Shown here: positions 50,919-59,913 of the stretch, one piece after another
How positions within the stretch are numbered: the first letter of the stretch is position 1
Layout of the letters: each line of letters begins with the position of its first letter
Assembly (NCBI GenBank): GCA_035720425.1
Contig: DASTOB010000107.1
Span: 1-64,000, forward strand
From: DASTOB01 sp035720425
Lineage (GTDB): Bacteria; Chloroflexota; Limnocylindria; Limnocylindrales; CSP1-4
Length of the DNA stretch: 64,000 nucleotides
Direction of reading: 5' to 3'
Translations under genes and position numbers: made by a program
Notes under the pieces: model-generated
What the model was told of the DNA's origin: nothing
The model's database searches: none
Seen by the model: the letters and a program-made list of their open reading frames with translations, nothing else

Positions 50919-52421
50919 ATGGCGCGAGTCAGCGACCTCTTCAGGGCCATCACCGATACGGTCCGCGACCCGTTTACGGCGGACATCACCGGGCTACCGG
51001 ACGCCACGGCAACCGCGGTGATCGACCTGCGCAACGGTGACACCTATCCGATCAGGGCGGGCATCGTCCGCAAGACGCTCGGCGACGCGACGGTGCGCAT
51101 GCTCGCCTACAACGGATCGATTCCGGGGCCCACGCTGCGCGTACCGCAGGGCTCCGAGGTGACGATCGACGTCGCCAACGAGACCGACGTTCCGACCACC
51201 GTCCACTGGCATGGACTGCGACTCGACAACCGATTCGACGGCGTTCCGCACGGCGTCCATCGCGGGATGCAGGCGCCGATCCCGGTCGGCGGCTCGTTCG
51301 CCTACCGCCTGCGCTTTCCCGACCCGGGCATCTACTGGTACCACCCCCACGTACGCGAGGACTACACCCAGGAGCTGGGACTGTACGGGAACATCCTCGT
51401 CACGCCGTCCGACCCCGACTACTGGGCGCCCGTCGACCGCGAGCTCGTCGTCGTTCTCGACGACATCCTCCTCAAGGGGACGAAGGTCGCGCCGTTCAGC
51501 CGCACACGCTCGAACCGGACGGCCATGGGTCGCTACGGCAACCTCATGTTGCTGAACGGGGAGGCAAACGCCACGCTTCAGGCGCGACAGGGCGAGGTCA
51601 TCCGGCTCTACCTGACCAACACCGCCAACGTGCGCCCGTTCAACCTCAGGATCCCCGGTGCGCAGCTCAAGCTTGTCGGCGGAGACGGCGGGCGGATCGA
51701 GGAGGAGACGTTCGTCGACGAGGTCCTCATCGCGCCGTCGGAGCGCGCGGTCGTCGACGTGCTGTTCGAGACGGCCGGGATCCTTCCGATCGAGCATCGC
51801 GGCCCCGAGCTCACCCGCCCGCTGGGCACGATCGCCGTAACCGAGTCGGCCGAGCGATCGCCCTTCGTCGAGGCGTTCTCCACACGGCGCCGGAACGGGG
51901 AGTTCGAGGCCGAGCGCGCGCGGCTGGCCGACGACCTCGCGCGCGACCCGGACAAGCATCTCTCGCTCGTCGCCGTCATGCCCGGGATGCGCAATCACGG
52001 GGGCGGCCACGGCGAACACGTCGACATCGAGTGGGAAGACACGATGCAGCTGCACAACCGCATGACCACCCCGTGGAGCATGTTCTGGAAGCTCGTCGAC
52101 CCGGAAACCGGTGCCCAGAACCAGGAGATCCGGTGGTCGTTCCGGACCGGGGACCGGATCAAGGTGCGGATCGCCAACGACCCTCATTCGGACCACCCGA
52201 TGCAGCATCCGTTCCACATCCACGGCGAGCGCTTCCTCGTCATCGCCCGGGACGGAACGCCGGCCGACAACCTCGTCTGGAAGGACAGCGTCCTCATCCG
52301 CACCGGCGAGACGGTCGATCTCCTGGTCGACATGTCGAACCCGGGCACGTGGATGGCGCACTGCCACATCGCCGAGCATCTCGAGGGCGGGATGATGCTC
52401 AGCTTCCAGGTCCGGGAGTGA
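50919..52421 (+). CDS. Multicopper oxidase without export signal
   Basis: 500 aa. Copper ligands: HWH (96-98) and HPH (142-144) at the trinuclear site, and HPFHIHG and HCHIAEHLEGGM at the C-terminus, with a Met as probable type 1 axial ligand. No Sec or Tat signal at the N-terminus (MARVSDLFRA), unusual for this normally exported family. GGAAGGGAGA upstream is a fair ribosome site. Most three-domain MCOs of this size oxidise metals or phenols; the substrate is unknown. Confidence 0.92.
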   Translation: MARVSDLFRAITDTVRDPFTADITGLPDATATAVIDLRNGDTYPIRAGIVRKTLGDATVRMLAYNGSIPGPTLRVPQGSEVTIDVANETDVPTTVHWHGLRLDNRFDGVPHGVHRGMQAPIPVGGSFAYRLRFPDPGIYWYHPHVREDYTQELGLYGNILVTPSDPDYWAPVDRELVVVLDDILLKGTKVAPFSRTRSNRTAMGRYGNLMLLNGEANATLQARQGEVIRLYLTNTANVRPFNLRIPGAQLKLVGGDGGRIEEETFVDEVLIAPSERAVVDVLFETAGILPIEHRGPELTRPLGTIAVTESAERSPFVEAFSTRRRNGEFEAERARLADDLARDPDKHLSLVAVMPGMRNHGGGHGEHVDIEWEDTMQLHNRMTTPWSMFWKLVDPETGAQNQEIRWSFRTGDRIKVRIANDPHSDHPMQHPFHIHGERFLVIARDGTPADNLVWKDSVLIRTGETVDLLVDMSNPGTWMAHCHIAEHLEGGMMLSFQVRE

Positions 52422-52429
52422 GGCCGGCA

Positions 52430-53119
52430 ATGGGTGAGCGGAAGGATCGGCTCATCGCCTTCGTCCTGTACCCGGGCGCGTCGCCGCTTGAACTCGTCGG
52501 ACCGCTCACGGTCCTGCGGGACCTCCGGATCGGGACGCGCTACCGCAGTGTCGTCGTCGCCGAACAGCTGGAGCCGATGCAATCGGATACGTCGCTCCGC
52601 CTCGTCGCGGCGCGGACGTTCGAGGAGGTTCAGCGGCCGTTCGCCCTGTTCGTACCGGGTGGGGCCGGAGCGGAACTGGCCGCGCGGGACGCGGCGCTTC
52701 TCGCCTACGTCCGGACCGCAGGGGCGACAGCGCAGATCGTGGGCTCGACCGGCAACGGGGCTGTCATCCTCGCTGCCGCCGGCCTGTTGACGGGCCGCCG
52801 GGTCGCAACGCACTGGGCCTACCGCGACGTCATCGAGTCGGCCGGCGCCACGTATGTCGCCGAGCGCTGGGTCGAGGATGGGCCGTTGCTGACGGCGGCC
52901 GGGAGCGCCGCCGGGATCGACGCGATGCTGCACCTCACGGCGAAGCTCCGCAGCGAGTCGGCCGCCCGGCTTGCCCAGCTGTGGATGGAGTACGACCCAC
53001 AGCCGCCGTTCGGTCGGCCAGACCCGAAGGACCGGGACGCATCGCTCGCCGCGACCCTTCGGTCGCGTCCCGCGTTTACCGTTGGACAGCAGGGAGGATC
53101 GCCCGATGTCAGCGCCTGA
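52430..53119 (+). CDS. PfpI/DJ-1-family protein lacking the nucleophile Cys
   Basis: 229 aa. IAFVLYPGASPLELVGPLTVL is the family start; the elbow normally carrying Cys (VCTGS) reads STGNG, with Gly108 at the Cys position. Glu21 matches the acid partner. Otherwise well preserved. It overlaps its Cys-containing paralog by 14 bp. The pair may form heterodimers with one active and one structural subunit. Confidence 0.88.
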   Translation: MGERKDRLIAFVLYPGASPLELVGPLTVLRDLRIGTRYRSVVVAEQLEPMQSDTSLRLVAARTFEEVQRPFALFVPGGAGAELAARDAALLAYVRTAGATAQIVGSTGNGAVILAAAGLLTGRRVATHWAYRDVIESAGATYVAERWVEDGPLLTAAGSAAGIDAMLHLTAKLRSESAARLAQLWMEYDPQPPFGRPDPKDRDASLAATLRSRPAFTVGQQGGSPDVSA

Positions 53120-53846
53120 CCGAGGCCGCACGACGATCGCGTTCGTGCTCTACCCGGGCCTCACCGCCCTCGACCTCGTGGGGCCGCTCCAGGTGCTCGC
53201 CGAGCTCGAACGGTTCGACCCGCGGTTCCAGACCACGGTCGTTGCCGAGCGGGCGACGCTGATGAAGACCGACGTCGATATGGCGCTCGTCCCGGACGCG
53301 ACGTTCGAGGACGTGCCCCACCCGAACATCCTCATCGTGCCCGGTGGTCGGGCGGCGACGATCCGGGCGCTCAGCGATCCGGTCATGCGGGCCTACGTTG
53401 CGGGAGCTTCTGCGACGGCCGAGATCGTTGCCTCGGTCTGCACGGGGTCGCTCATCCTCGCGTCGATCGGGCTGCTCGACGACCGGCGAGCGCCGACGAA
53501 CTGGGCCTTTGCGGCGCTGCTCGATCGACTCGGCGGCCGATACGACCGCGAGCGCTGGATCCACGATGGTCGATTGGTCATGTCGGCCGGCGTGTCGGCC
53601 GGTATCGACATGGCGCTCTACCTCAGCTCCGTCCTCACCGATGAGGCAACGGCTCGCCGAATCCAGCATGCACTCGAGTACGACCCGCAACCGCCATTCG
53701 GCGGCATCGACTGGAACCATCTCCCGGCACTCGCCAGGGCTGTTCGTGGAGCGATCGGCGTCGCTGCTCCGTTCATCGCCCGCAAGCCGAAACGGCTGAC
53801 CAGGCTGGCGCGAACCAACCGCCTCGCCGGGGAGCGCGCCACGTGA
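53106..53846 (+). CDS. PfpI/DJ-1-family protein (isonitrile-hydratase-like), Cys intact
   Basis: 246 aa. IAFVLYPGLTALDLVGPLQV and SVCTGSLILASIGLL contain the conserved Asp23 and Cys112. The layout matches GlxA N-terminal domains without the HTH, or isonitrile hydratase. It overlaps the previous gene and the following peroxiredoxin-like gene by 4 bp, so the four genes MCO-PfpI-PfpI-Prx are one transcription unit. Confidence 0.88.
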   Translation: MSAPDRGRTTIAFVLYPGLTALDLVGPLQVLAELERFDPRFQTTVVAERATLMKTDVDMALVPDATFEDVPHPNILIVPGGRAATIRALSDPVMRAYVAGASATAEIVASVCTGSLILASIGLLDDRRAPTNWAFAALLDRLGGRYDRERWIHDGRLVMSAGVSAGIDMALYLSSVLTDEATARRIQHALEYDPQPPFGGIDWNHLPALARAVRGAIGVAAPFIARKPKRLTRLARTNRLAGERAT

Positions 53847-54409
53847 CGGGCCGCGGCGTCATGGGCCGCAGCGTGACGGGCCGCGACATGATGTGCCGCC
53901 ACGGGACGGCGCAGGTCGGCGCGCCCACCATCGACGATGGGCCCATCGCACCCGGATCGGACGCTCCGCCGTTCTCGCTGCGCGACACGCCGCACTCCCG
54001 GGTGCGCCTCGAGGATTACCGCGGGCGGGCGCTCGTCCTCGTGTTCCACGTCGCCGACTGGCACCCGGTCGCGACGGCCCAGCTCACGCGCCTTCGGGAC
54101 CTGGTTACTGAACTCGGGCGCCTGAATGCGGCGGTCGTCGCGATCTCGACCGACGCGACCTGGTCGCACGAGGCGTTCGCCCGGGACATCGACATCGCGT
54201 TCCCCCTTCTGGCCGATGACGAGCCGCCCGGGGCGACCGCCTCCGCCTATCGGGTCCACGACCGTGCGACGGGTCGCAGCCGGCGGGCGATCGTGGTCGT
54301 CGATCACGCCGGCGTCGTCCGCTGGAGCGCGACGTTTCCGGACGCCGTCGATCCCGGGGTTGACGGCGTGCTGTCCGCGCTCGAGGCACTCCGCCGCGCT
54401 GGAACCTGA
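53843..54409 (+). CDS. Peroxiredoxin-fold (AhpC/TSA) protein without peroxidatic Cys
   Basis: 188 aa. The thioredoxin-like Prx fold is visible (LEDYRGRALVLVFHVADWH; VVVDHAGVVRWS). The peroxidatic Cys position reads Ala77 (VATAQL), and only one Cys (18, in the N-terminal repeat) occurs. The first 20 residues are encoded by a GTGACGGGCCGC-type repeat, so a later start is possible. It cannot act as a peroxidase; binding, sensing or structural roles are possible. GTGA overlap with the previous gene. Confidence 0.82.
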   Translation: MTGRGVMGRSVTGRDMMCRHGTAQVGAPTIDDGPIAPGSDAPPFSLRDTPHSRVRLEDYRGRALVLVFHVADWHPVATAQLTRLRDLVTELGRLNAAVVAISTDATWSHEAFARDIDIAFPLLADDEPPGATASAYRVHDRATGRSRRAIVVVDHAGVVRWSATFPDAVDPGVDGVLSALEALRRAGT

Positions 54410-54427
54410 GACCTGGTCGCGACCGCG

Positions 54428-55348
54428 TTAGGGGGCGTGCGCGTGCTTCGCCAGGAGTGCGTTCGCACGTGACACGAACGCTGCCAGCAACGGATCGCGC
54501 GACTTCGCGCGCCAGGCGAGCAGGAGGTGCGCCGGAGAGAGTCCCTCGATCGGGATCGTCCGGATCCGTGCCGTCGCGAAGTTCTGCATGACCGCCGGAA
54601 TCGTAAAGGCGGCGCCCCGGCCAGCCTCGACCGCCGTGACCCACTCGTCCGCGGTGCGGATCACCGGCCCTACCGGTCCCTCCTCCGGACGCCGAAACCA
54701 GAAGGCCGCCCACGGGCCGGCCGGCCCGGGGACGCGGAGCCATGGCAGGGCGGTGAGCTCGTCGGCGGTGACCGTGCTGCGCTCGGCCAGCGGATGCTCC
54801 GGGCGGAGCGCGAGGAGGCGATCCTCCTCGAGCAGCGTGACCGACGACAGGCCGGCGATCGGGAGCGGCCCGAAGATGAAGGCGACGTCGCTCGTACCGT
54901 CGTACAGTCCGGCGGTCGGGTCCGAGAAGTCGTGCTCGACCGTCCGGATGTCGACGTCCGGCGCCGATTCCGCGAACCGGCGCAGGATCTCTCGAACGAT
55001 GGGCACGCCGCCGGCCGCCGTCGAGAACCCGACCGTCAGCCGCCCGCGTCGACCTTCCGCCACCTGCTGAACGCGTTCGAGCACGTCGCTCGCCGCGTCG
55101 ATCACGGCCCGGGCCCCGTCGACGAGGACCGAGCCGGCAGCGGTGAGCTCAACCCGCCGGGTCGTGCGCACGAAGAGCGCGACACCGAGCTGATCCTCGA
55201 GCCGCCTGATCGAGGCAGACAAGGCCTGCTGGGCGAGGTGGAGGCGCTCGGCTGCGCGCGTGAAGTTCAGCTCCTCGGCCACCGCGACGACGTACCGAAG
55301 CTGGCGGAGCTCGATCGCGTCGAGGCGCGGGGGTGGCCGGTCGTCCAT
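54428..55348 (-). CDS. LysR-family transcriptional regulator
   Basis: 306 aa. N-terminal HTH (about 12-70; LNFTRAAERLHLAQQALSASIRRLE) and a C-terminal substrate-binding domain. Convergent with the Prx-like gene (stops 18 bp apart) and divergent from the MFS gene, which it may control. TACGAT ends 6 nt before the ATG. Confidence 0.93.
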   Translation of the reverse strand: MDDRPPPRLDAIELRQLRYVVAVAEELNFTRAAERLHLAQQALSASIRRLEDQLGVALFVRTTRRVELTAAGSVLVDGARAVIDAASDVLERVQQVAEGRRGRLTVGFSTAAGGVPIVREILRRFAESAPDVDIRTVEHDFSDPTAGLYDGTSDVAFIFGPLPIAGLSSVTLLEEDRLLALRPEHPLAERSTVTADELTALPWLRVPGPAGPWAAFWFRRPEEGPVGPVIRTADEWVTAVEAGRGAAFTIPAVMQNFATARIRTIPIEGLSPAHLLLAWRAKSRDPLLAAFVSRANALLAKHAHAP

Positions 55349-55354
55349 CCCGGG

Positions 55355-55360
55355 ATCGTA
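55355..55360 (-). promoter_or_regulatory. Leaderless -10 box TACGAT
   Basis: Minus-strand TACGAT, 6 nt before the ATG at 55348. Confidence 0.5.
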
Positions 55361-55501
55361 GCGAAGGCGTCGGTCATTCACAACTGTCGTTGGTGAGTCG
55401 TCCTCGACCAGGTGTTTCACTTCCGGGTCGCCGGTCCGTACCGTCGAGCGCAGACCGGTGGTCACCTGGATCGCCGGACACGTACCACGGAGGTGATGGC
55501 G

Positions 55502-56928
55502 GTGACCGCCCATGCCCATGACGCGAGCCACGCGCTCGCCCCCCGGACGCCGGCCGCGCGCGCTGGCTCCCGTTCTCTCGGCCTCGGGCTCCCGGTCGCC
55601 GTGTACGCCCTCGTCATCGCGTCCTTCGCGATGGGGGCGGACGAGTTCATCGTCGCCGGCGTCATCGAGGAGATCGCGCTCGCCCTCGGCGTGAGCCTCG
55701 GCGCGGTCGGCCTGTTCGAGAGCGCCTACGCGCTCGGTGTCGCGATCGGCGCGCCACTGTTCGTCGCGATCGGGTCGCGCCTATCGCGCCGGTTCATGCT
55801 CCTCCTGTCGTCGGTCGTCTTCGTCGGCGGCAACCTGCTCTCGGCGCTCGGTCCCACGTACGAGACGATCCTCGCCGGCCGCCTCGTCGCGGCGATGGGC
55901 CATGGGTCTTCTTCGGCATCGCGGCGGTCTTTGCCGCCGAGCTCGTCGATCCGGCCCGCAAGGGCCGTGCCATTGCGATCGTCTTCGGTGGCTTCACTGC
56001 CGCGACGATCCTCGGCGCGCCATTCGGCGCCGTCATCGGCCAGGCTCTCGGCTGGCGGATGACGTTCTGGAGCCTGGTCGTGCTCGGCGTGGTTGGACTG
56101 ATCGGCATCGTCGCCCTCGTCCCCCGCGTTCGCCGCGGCGCCGACGCCGCCCACCACGAGCACGGCACGGCCGACGGCATCGACCTCGAGTCGCTCGACC
56201 CTCACGCACGGGCGCACATGGAAGCGGCCGGAGCGCGGTCATCGATCCGCGCCCAGCTGGCCGCGTTCCGGCGGCCGGCCGTGTGGCTCGCACTCGTGAC
56301 GACGACGTTCGGCTACGGCGGCGTCTTCACGAGCTACACGTACATGGCCCCGCAGCTCACGGACCTGGCCGGCTTTGGCCAGGCCTGGATCACGCCGCTG
56401 TTCCTGCTCTTCGGGGCCGGGCTGTTCGTCGGCAATCTGCTGGGCGGTCGGCTCGCAGACGCGCGCCTCGGTCCGGCCCTGGTCGGGACGATCGGCGCCC
56501 TCGCGGTGGTCCTGTTCGCCATGACGTTCGCGGTGACGACGCCGCTGACGGCGGCGGTTGGGCTGTTCGTGTATGGCGTGGCCGCCTTCTCCGTCGTCGC
56601 GCCGCTCCAGTTGTCCGTGGTGGCCAGGGCCGGCGACGCGCCGGACATGGCGTCCGCGGCCAACATCTCGGCGTTCACGCTCGGCTCCGCGCTCGGGATC
56701 TGGCTCGGCGGCCAGGCGATCGATGCGGGGCTCGGGCTCGCGTCGGTGAACTGGGTCGGTGGTTCGATTGCCCTGGCGGGTCTCGTGCTGGCCATCGTGT
56801 CCGTGCGCTTCCTGCCCGCCGTTCGTCCAACCACCGGGCATGATGCGGACGAGGCGGCCGAGCATGCCGGCCACGAGGCGGCACACGGCACAGGGCACGC
56901 GGAGGCAGGCCATGCCCACGCCCACTGA
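55502..56928 (+). pseudogene. MFS exporter with His-rich tails, one-base frameshift
   Basis: Two frames join: the first (to about 55906) and the second (from about 55907) encode one MFS transporter of about 475 aa. At 55901-55910, CATGGGTCTT would read on correctly if the GGG run were GGGG; one G appears missing. Downstream, FFGIAAVFAAELVDPARK continues perfectly. N-terminus, central loop (AAHHEHG) and C-terminus (HAGHEAAHGTGHAEAGHAHAH) are His-rich, suggesting metal or acid export. The GTG at 55502 has GGAGG 8 nt upstream. Either a sequencing error or a broken gene. Confidence 0.8.
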
Positions 56929-56946
56929 ACGATCCTGACGAAACGG

Positions 56947-56981
56947 ACGGCCGGTCGCGATCGACGCGCGACCGGCCGTTT
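56947..56981 (+). terminator. Terminator hairpin downstream of the MFS gene
   Basis: Perfect 13-bp stem (56947-56959 with 56967-56979), 7-nt loop, followed by TT(T). Good Rho-independent candidate. Confidence 0.75.
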
Positions 56982-57126
56982 CGGCGCCGTGAGGCAGGGA
57001 CGAGGGGACGCTTGGCCCGCCAACGGGCGGCCGGACGACCTTGCGAAGACGCGGCGGATCGGCGACCGTGAAGGGGAGCCCGGCCGGCACCAGCATCAAC
57101 CCGCGCGGCCCCCGAACGAGGCATCG

Positions 57127-59868
57127 ATGACCCTCACGTCGCTCCCGACCGACCCCTCCTCGGACTTCCTCCGCGTCGCCCGCCACCCGCTCGACGCGAT
57201 CTTCCACCCGCGCTCGGTCGCCGTCATCGGCGCGACCGAGAAGGACGGCTCGGTCGGCCGGACGATCCTGTGGAACCTCCTGTCGTCGCCGTTCGGCGGG
57301 ACGGTTTACCCGGTCAACCCGACCCGGCCGGCGATCCTCGGCGTGAAGGCCTATCCGACGATTGCCGCGATCGGCGAGCCCGTCGACCTCGCGGTCATCG
57401 TGACCCCGGCGAAGACCGCACCCGCGCTCGTCGAGGAATGCGGCCAAGCCGGCGTCAAGGGCGTGATCATCATCAGCGCCGGGTTCAAGGAGGTCGGCCC
57501 CGATGGGGTCGAGCTGGAGCGGCAGGTGCTCGCCGCGGCCCGCCGGCACGGCATTCGCGTCGTCGGCCCCAACTGCCTCGGAGTCATGAACCCGATCGGC
57601 CGGCTGAATGCGACGTTTGCCGCCGGCATCGCCAACCCGGGCCGGGTCGGGTTCGTGTCGCAGTCCGGCGCGCTCCTCACCGCGATCCTCGACTGGGCGA
57701 CGCTCGAGGGCGTCGGCTTCAGCGCCATCGTGTCGCTCGGGTCGATGCTCGACGTGGGCTGGGGCGACGTCATCGACTATCTCGGCAACGACCCGAACAC
57801 CGACAGCATCGTTATGTACATGGAGACGATCGGCGACGCGCGTGCCTTCCTGTCGTCCGCCCGCGAGGTCGCGCGGACCAAGCCGATCATCGTCATCAAG
57901 CCCGGGCGCACGGCCCAGGCGGCGAAGGCGGCCGCGTCCCACACCGGCTCGCTGACCGGGGCGGATGACGTCCTCGATGCGGCGTTCCGCCGCGCGGGCG
58001 TCCTCCGGGTCGACTCGATCAGCGAGCTGTTCGAGGTGTCGGAGATCCTCGCCAAGCAACCGCGCCCGTCCGGGCGCCGCCTGTCGATCGTGACGAACGC
58101 GGGCGGACCCGGCGTCCTCGCGACGGACACGCTCATCTCCGGTGGCGGTGAGCTGACGGCCCTGTCCGAGGAGACGATGGACCGCCTCAACGCCGTGCTG
58201 CCCGCGGTCTGGAGCCACAACAACCCGATCGACATCATCGGCGACGCGCCGCCCGAGCGATACGCCCAGGCCCTCGAGATCGCGGCGACCGACCCCGCGT
58301 CGGACGGGCTGCTCGTCATCCTCACGCCGCAGGCGATGACCGATCCGACGGCGACCGCCCGGGCCCTCGCGCAGCATGCCCGGGTCGAGGGCAAGCCCGT
58401 CCTCGCGTCGTGGATGGGCGGGGCGGAGGTGGCCGACGGCGCCGCGATCCTGCGCGAGGCGGGCATCCCCACGTTCGCCTACCCCGACACGGCCTGCGTC
58501 CTGTTCAATCACCTGTGGCGCTACGAGGACCACCTTCGGCTGCTCTACGAGACCCCGGCCCTGCCGGCGGCCTCCGGGCGGAGCGAGCGCCGCGACGCCG
58601 TCGACGGCATCCTCGCGGCGGCGACCGACGAGGGCCGAACCCTCCTGACGGAGTACGAGAGCAAGAAGGTGCTGGCCGCCTACGGGATCCCGATCACCGA
58701 CACGGAGATCGCCCACACGCCGGACGAGGCGGTCGCGGCGGCCGACGCGATCGGCTACCCGGTCGTGGCCAAGCTCCTCAGCCGGACGATCACCCACAAG
58801 ACCGACGTCGGCGGGGTTGTCCTCAACCTGGGGTCGGCCGACGCCGTGCGCGATGCGTTCTCGACGATCCGCGACGCGGTCGCCCGCAAGGCGGGCGAGG
58901 AACACTTCGAGGGCGTGACCATCCAGCCGATGATCAACTGGACCGGCTACGAGCTCATCGTCGGCAGCAGCCCGGACCCGCAGTTCGGGCCGGTCCTGCT
59001 GTTCGGGGCGGGCGGCGCCCTCGTCGAGGTCGTCCGCGATCGGGCCCTTGCGCTGCCGCCGCTCAACACGACCCTTGCGCGGCGACTCATCGAGCAGACC
59101 GTCATCTCGCGGGCGTTCGGCGGCGTGCGCGGGCGACGACCGATCGACGTCGACGTCCTGGCCGGCGTGCTCGTCCGGTTCAGCGAGCTCGTCGCGGAGC
59201 AGCCGCGCATCGCGGAGATCGACATCAACCCGCTGCTCGTGTCGCCGGAGCGGATCATCGCCCTCGACGCGCGGGTCGTGCTGCACGGGCGCGACGTGGC
59301 CGACGCGGACCTGCCGCGCCTCGCCATCCGGCCGTACCCGCGCCAGTACGTCCGTGAGGTCCGCGCCGCCGGCGACGTACAACTCGTCATCCGTCCCATC
59401 CGCCCGGAGGACGAGCCGGGCCTCGTCGCCTTCCACAACACGCTGTCCGAGGAGACGGTCCGGGCGCGCTACGGAACCGACCTCGCCCTCGCCGAGCGGA
59501 TCGCCCACGAGCGCCTGACGCGGATCTGCTTCGTCGACTACGACCGGGAGATGGCGCTCGTCGCGGAGGTGGCCGGGGCCGATGGCGGGGCGATCGCCGG
59601 CGTCGCCCGGCTGTCCCCGCTCCACGGCAGCGAGCGCAAGGAGCTCACTCTCGTCGTGTCCGATGCGTGGCAGCGTCACGGGATCGGCCGCGCGCTGCTC
59701 GCGGCGGCCGTCGAGGTGGCCGCCTCGGAGCGGGTGCCGGAACTCGTCGCCGAGCTGTCGCCGGACAACGCGCCGATGCGCGGACTGCTCGCCGAGGCAG
59801 GGTTCTCGTTCGCCGAACGCGACGGCCTCGTCACCGCAACCCTCACGCCGTCGGCACCGCCCGCCTGA
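57127..59868 (+). CDS. ADP-forming acyl-CoA synthetase fused to GNAT acetyltransferase
   Basis: 914 aa. Residues 20-460 are the CoA-binding/ligase alpha part (VGPNCLGVMNP; SHTGS with the phospho-His near 271), 500-710 the ATP-grasp-like beta part, and about 750-914 a GNAT domain (LTLVVSDAWQRHGIGRALL). This is the PatZ/Pat architecture of protein lysine acetyltransferases that control acetyl-CoA synthetase and similar targets. ATG at 57127. The His-containing ligase part appears intact, so it might have both activities. Confidence 0.93.
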   Translation: MTLTSLPTDPSSDFLRVARHPLDAIFHPRSVAVIGATEKDGSVGRTILWNLLSSPFGGTVYPVNPTRPAILGVKAYPTIAAIGEPVDLAVIVTPAKTAPALVEECGQAGVKGVIIISAGFKEVGPDGVELERQVLAAARRHGIRVVGPNCLGVMNPIGRLNATFAAGIANPGRVGFVSQSGALLTAILDWATLEGVGFSAIVSLGSMLDVGWGDVIDYLGNDPNTDSIVMYMETIGDARAFLSSAREVARTKPIIVIKPGRTAQAAKAAASHTGSLTGADDVLDAAFRRAGVLRVDSISELFEVSEILAKQPRPSGRRLSIVTNAGGPGVLATDTLISGGGELTALSEETMDRLNAVLPAVWSHNNPIDIIGDAPPERYAQALEIAATDPASDGLLVILTPQAMTDPTATARALAQHARVEGKPVLASWMGGAEVADGAAILREAGIPTFAYPDTACVLFNHLWRYEDHLRLLYETPALPAASGRSERRDAVDGILAAATDEGRTLLTEYESKKVLAAYGIPITDTEIAHTPDEAVAAADAIGYPVVAKLLSRTITHKTDVGGVVLNLGSADAVRDAFSTIRDAVARKAGEEHFEGVTIQPMINWTGYELIVGSSPDPQFGPVLLFGAGGALVEVVRDRALALPPLNTTLARRLIEQTVISRAFGGVRGRRPIDVDVLAGVLVRFSELVAEQPRIAEIDINPLLVSPERIIALDARVVLHGRDVADADLPRLAIRPYPRQYVREVRAAGDVQLVIRPIRPEDEPGLVAFHNTLSEETVRARYGTDLALAERIAHERLTRICFVDYDREMALVAEVAGADGGAIAGVARLSPLHGSERKELTLVVSDAWQRHGIGRALLAAAVEVAASERVPELVAELSPDNAPMRGLLAEAGFSFAERDGLVTATLTPSAPPA

Positions 59869-59901
59869 CCCGGCCGACTGGACCGCCGGCGGAGGGGGCG
59901 G

Positions 59902-59907
59902 TACGGT
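59902..59907 (+). promoter_or_regulatory. Leaderless -10 box TACGGT
   Basis: TACGGT, 6 nt before the GTG at 59914. GGAGGGGG at 59891-59898 is too far to be a good ribosome site. Confidence 0.35.
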
Positions 59908-59913
59908 TCGCCC

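Noticed and set aside
53843..54409. Active peroxiredoxin
   Set aside because: The position of the peroxidatic Cys is Ala and the only Cys is outside the fold.
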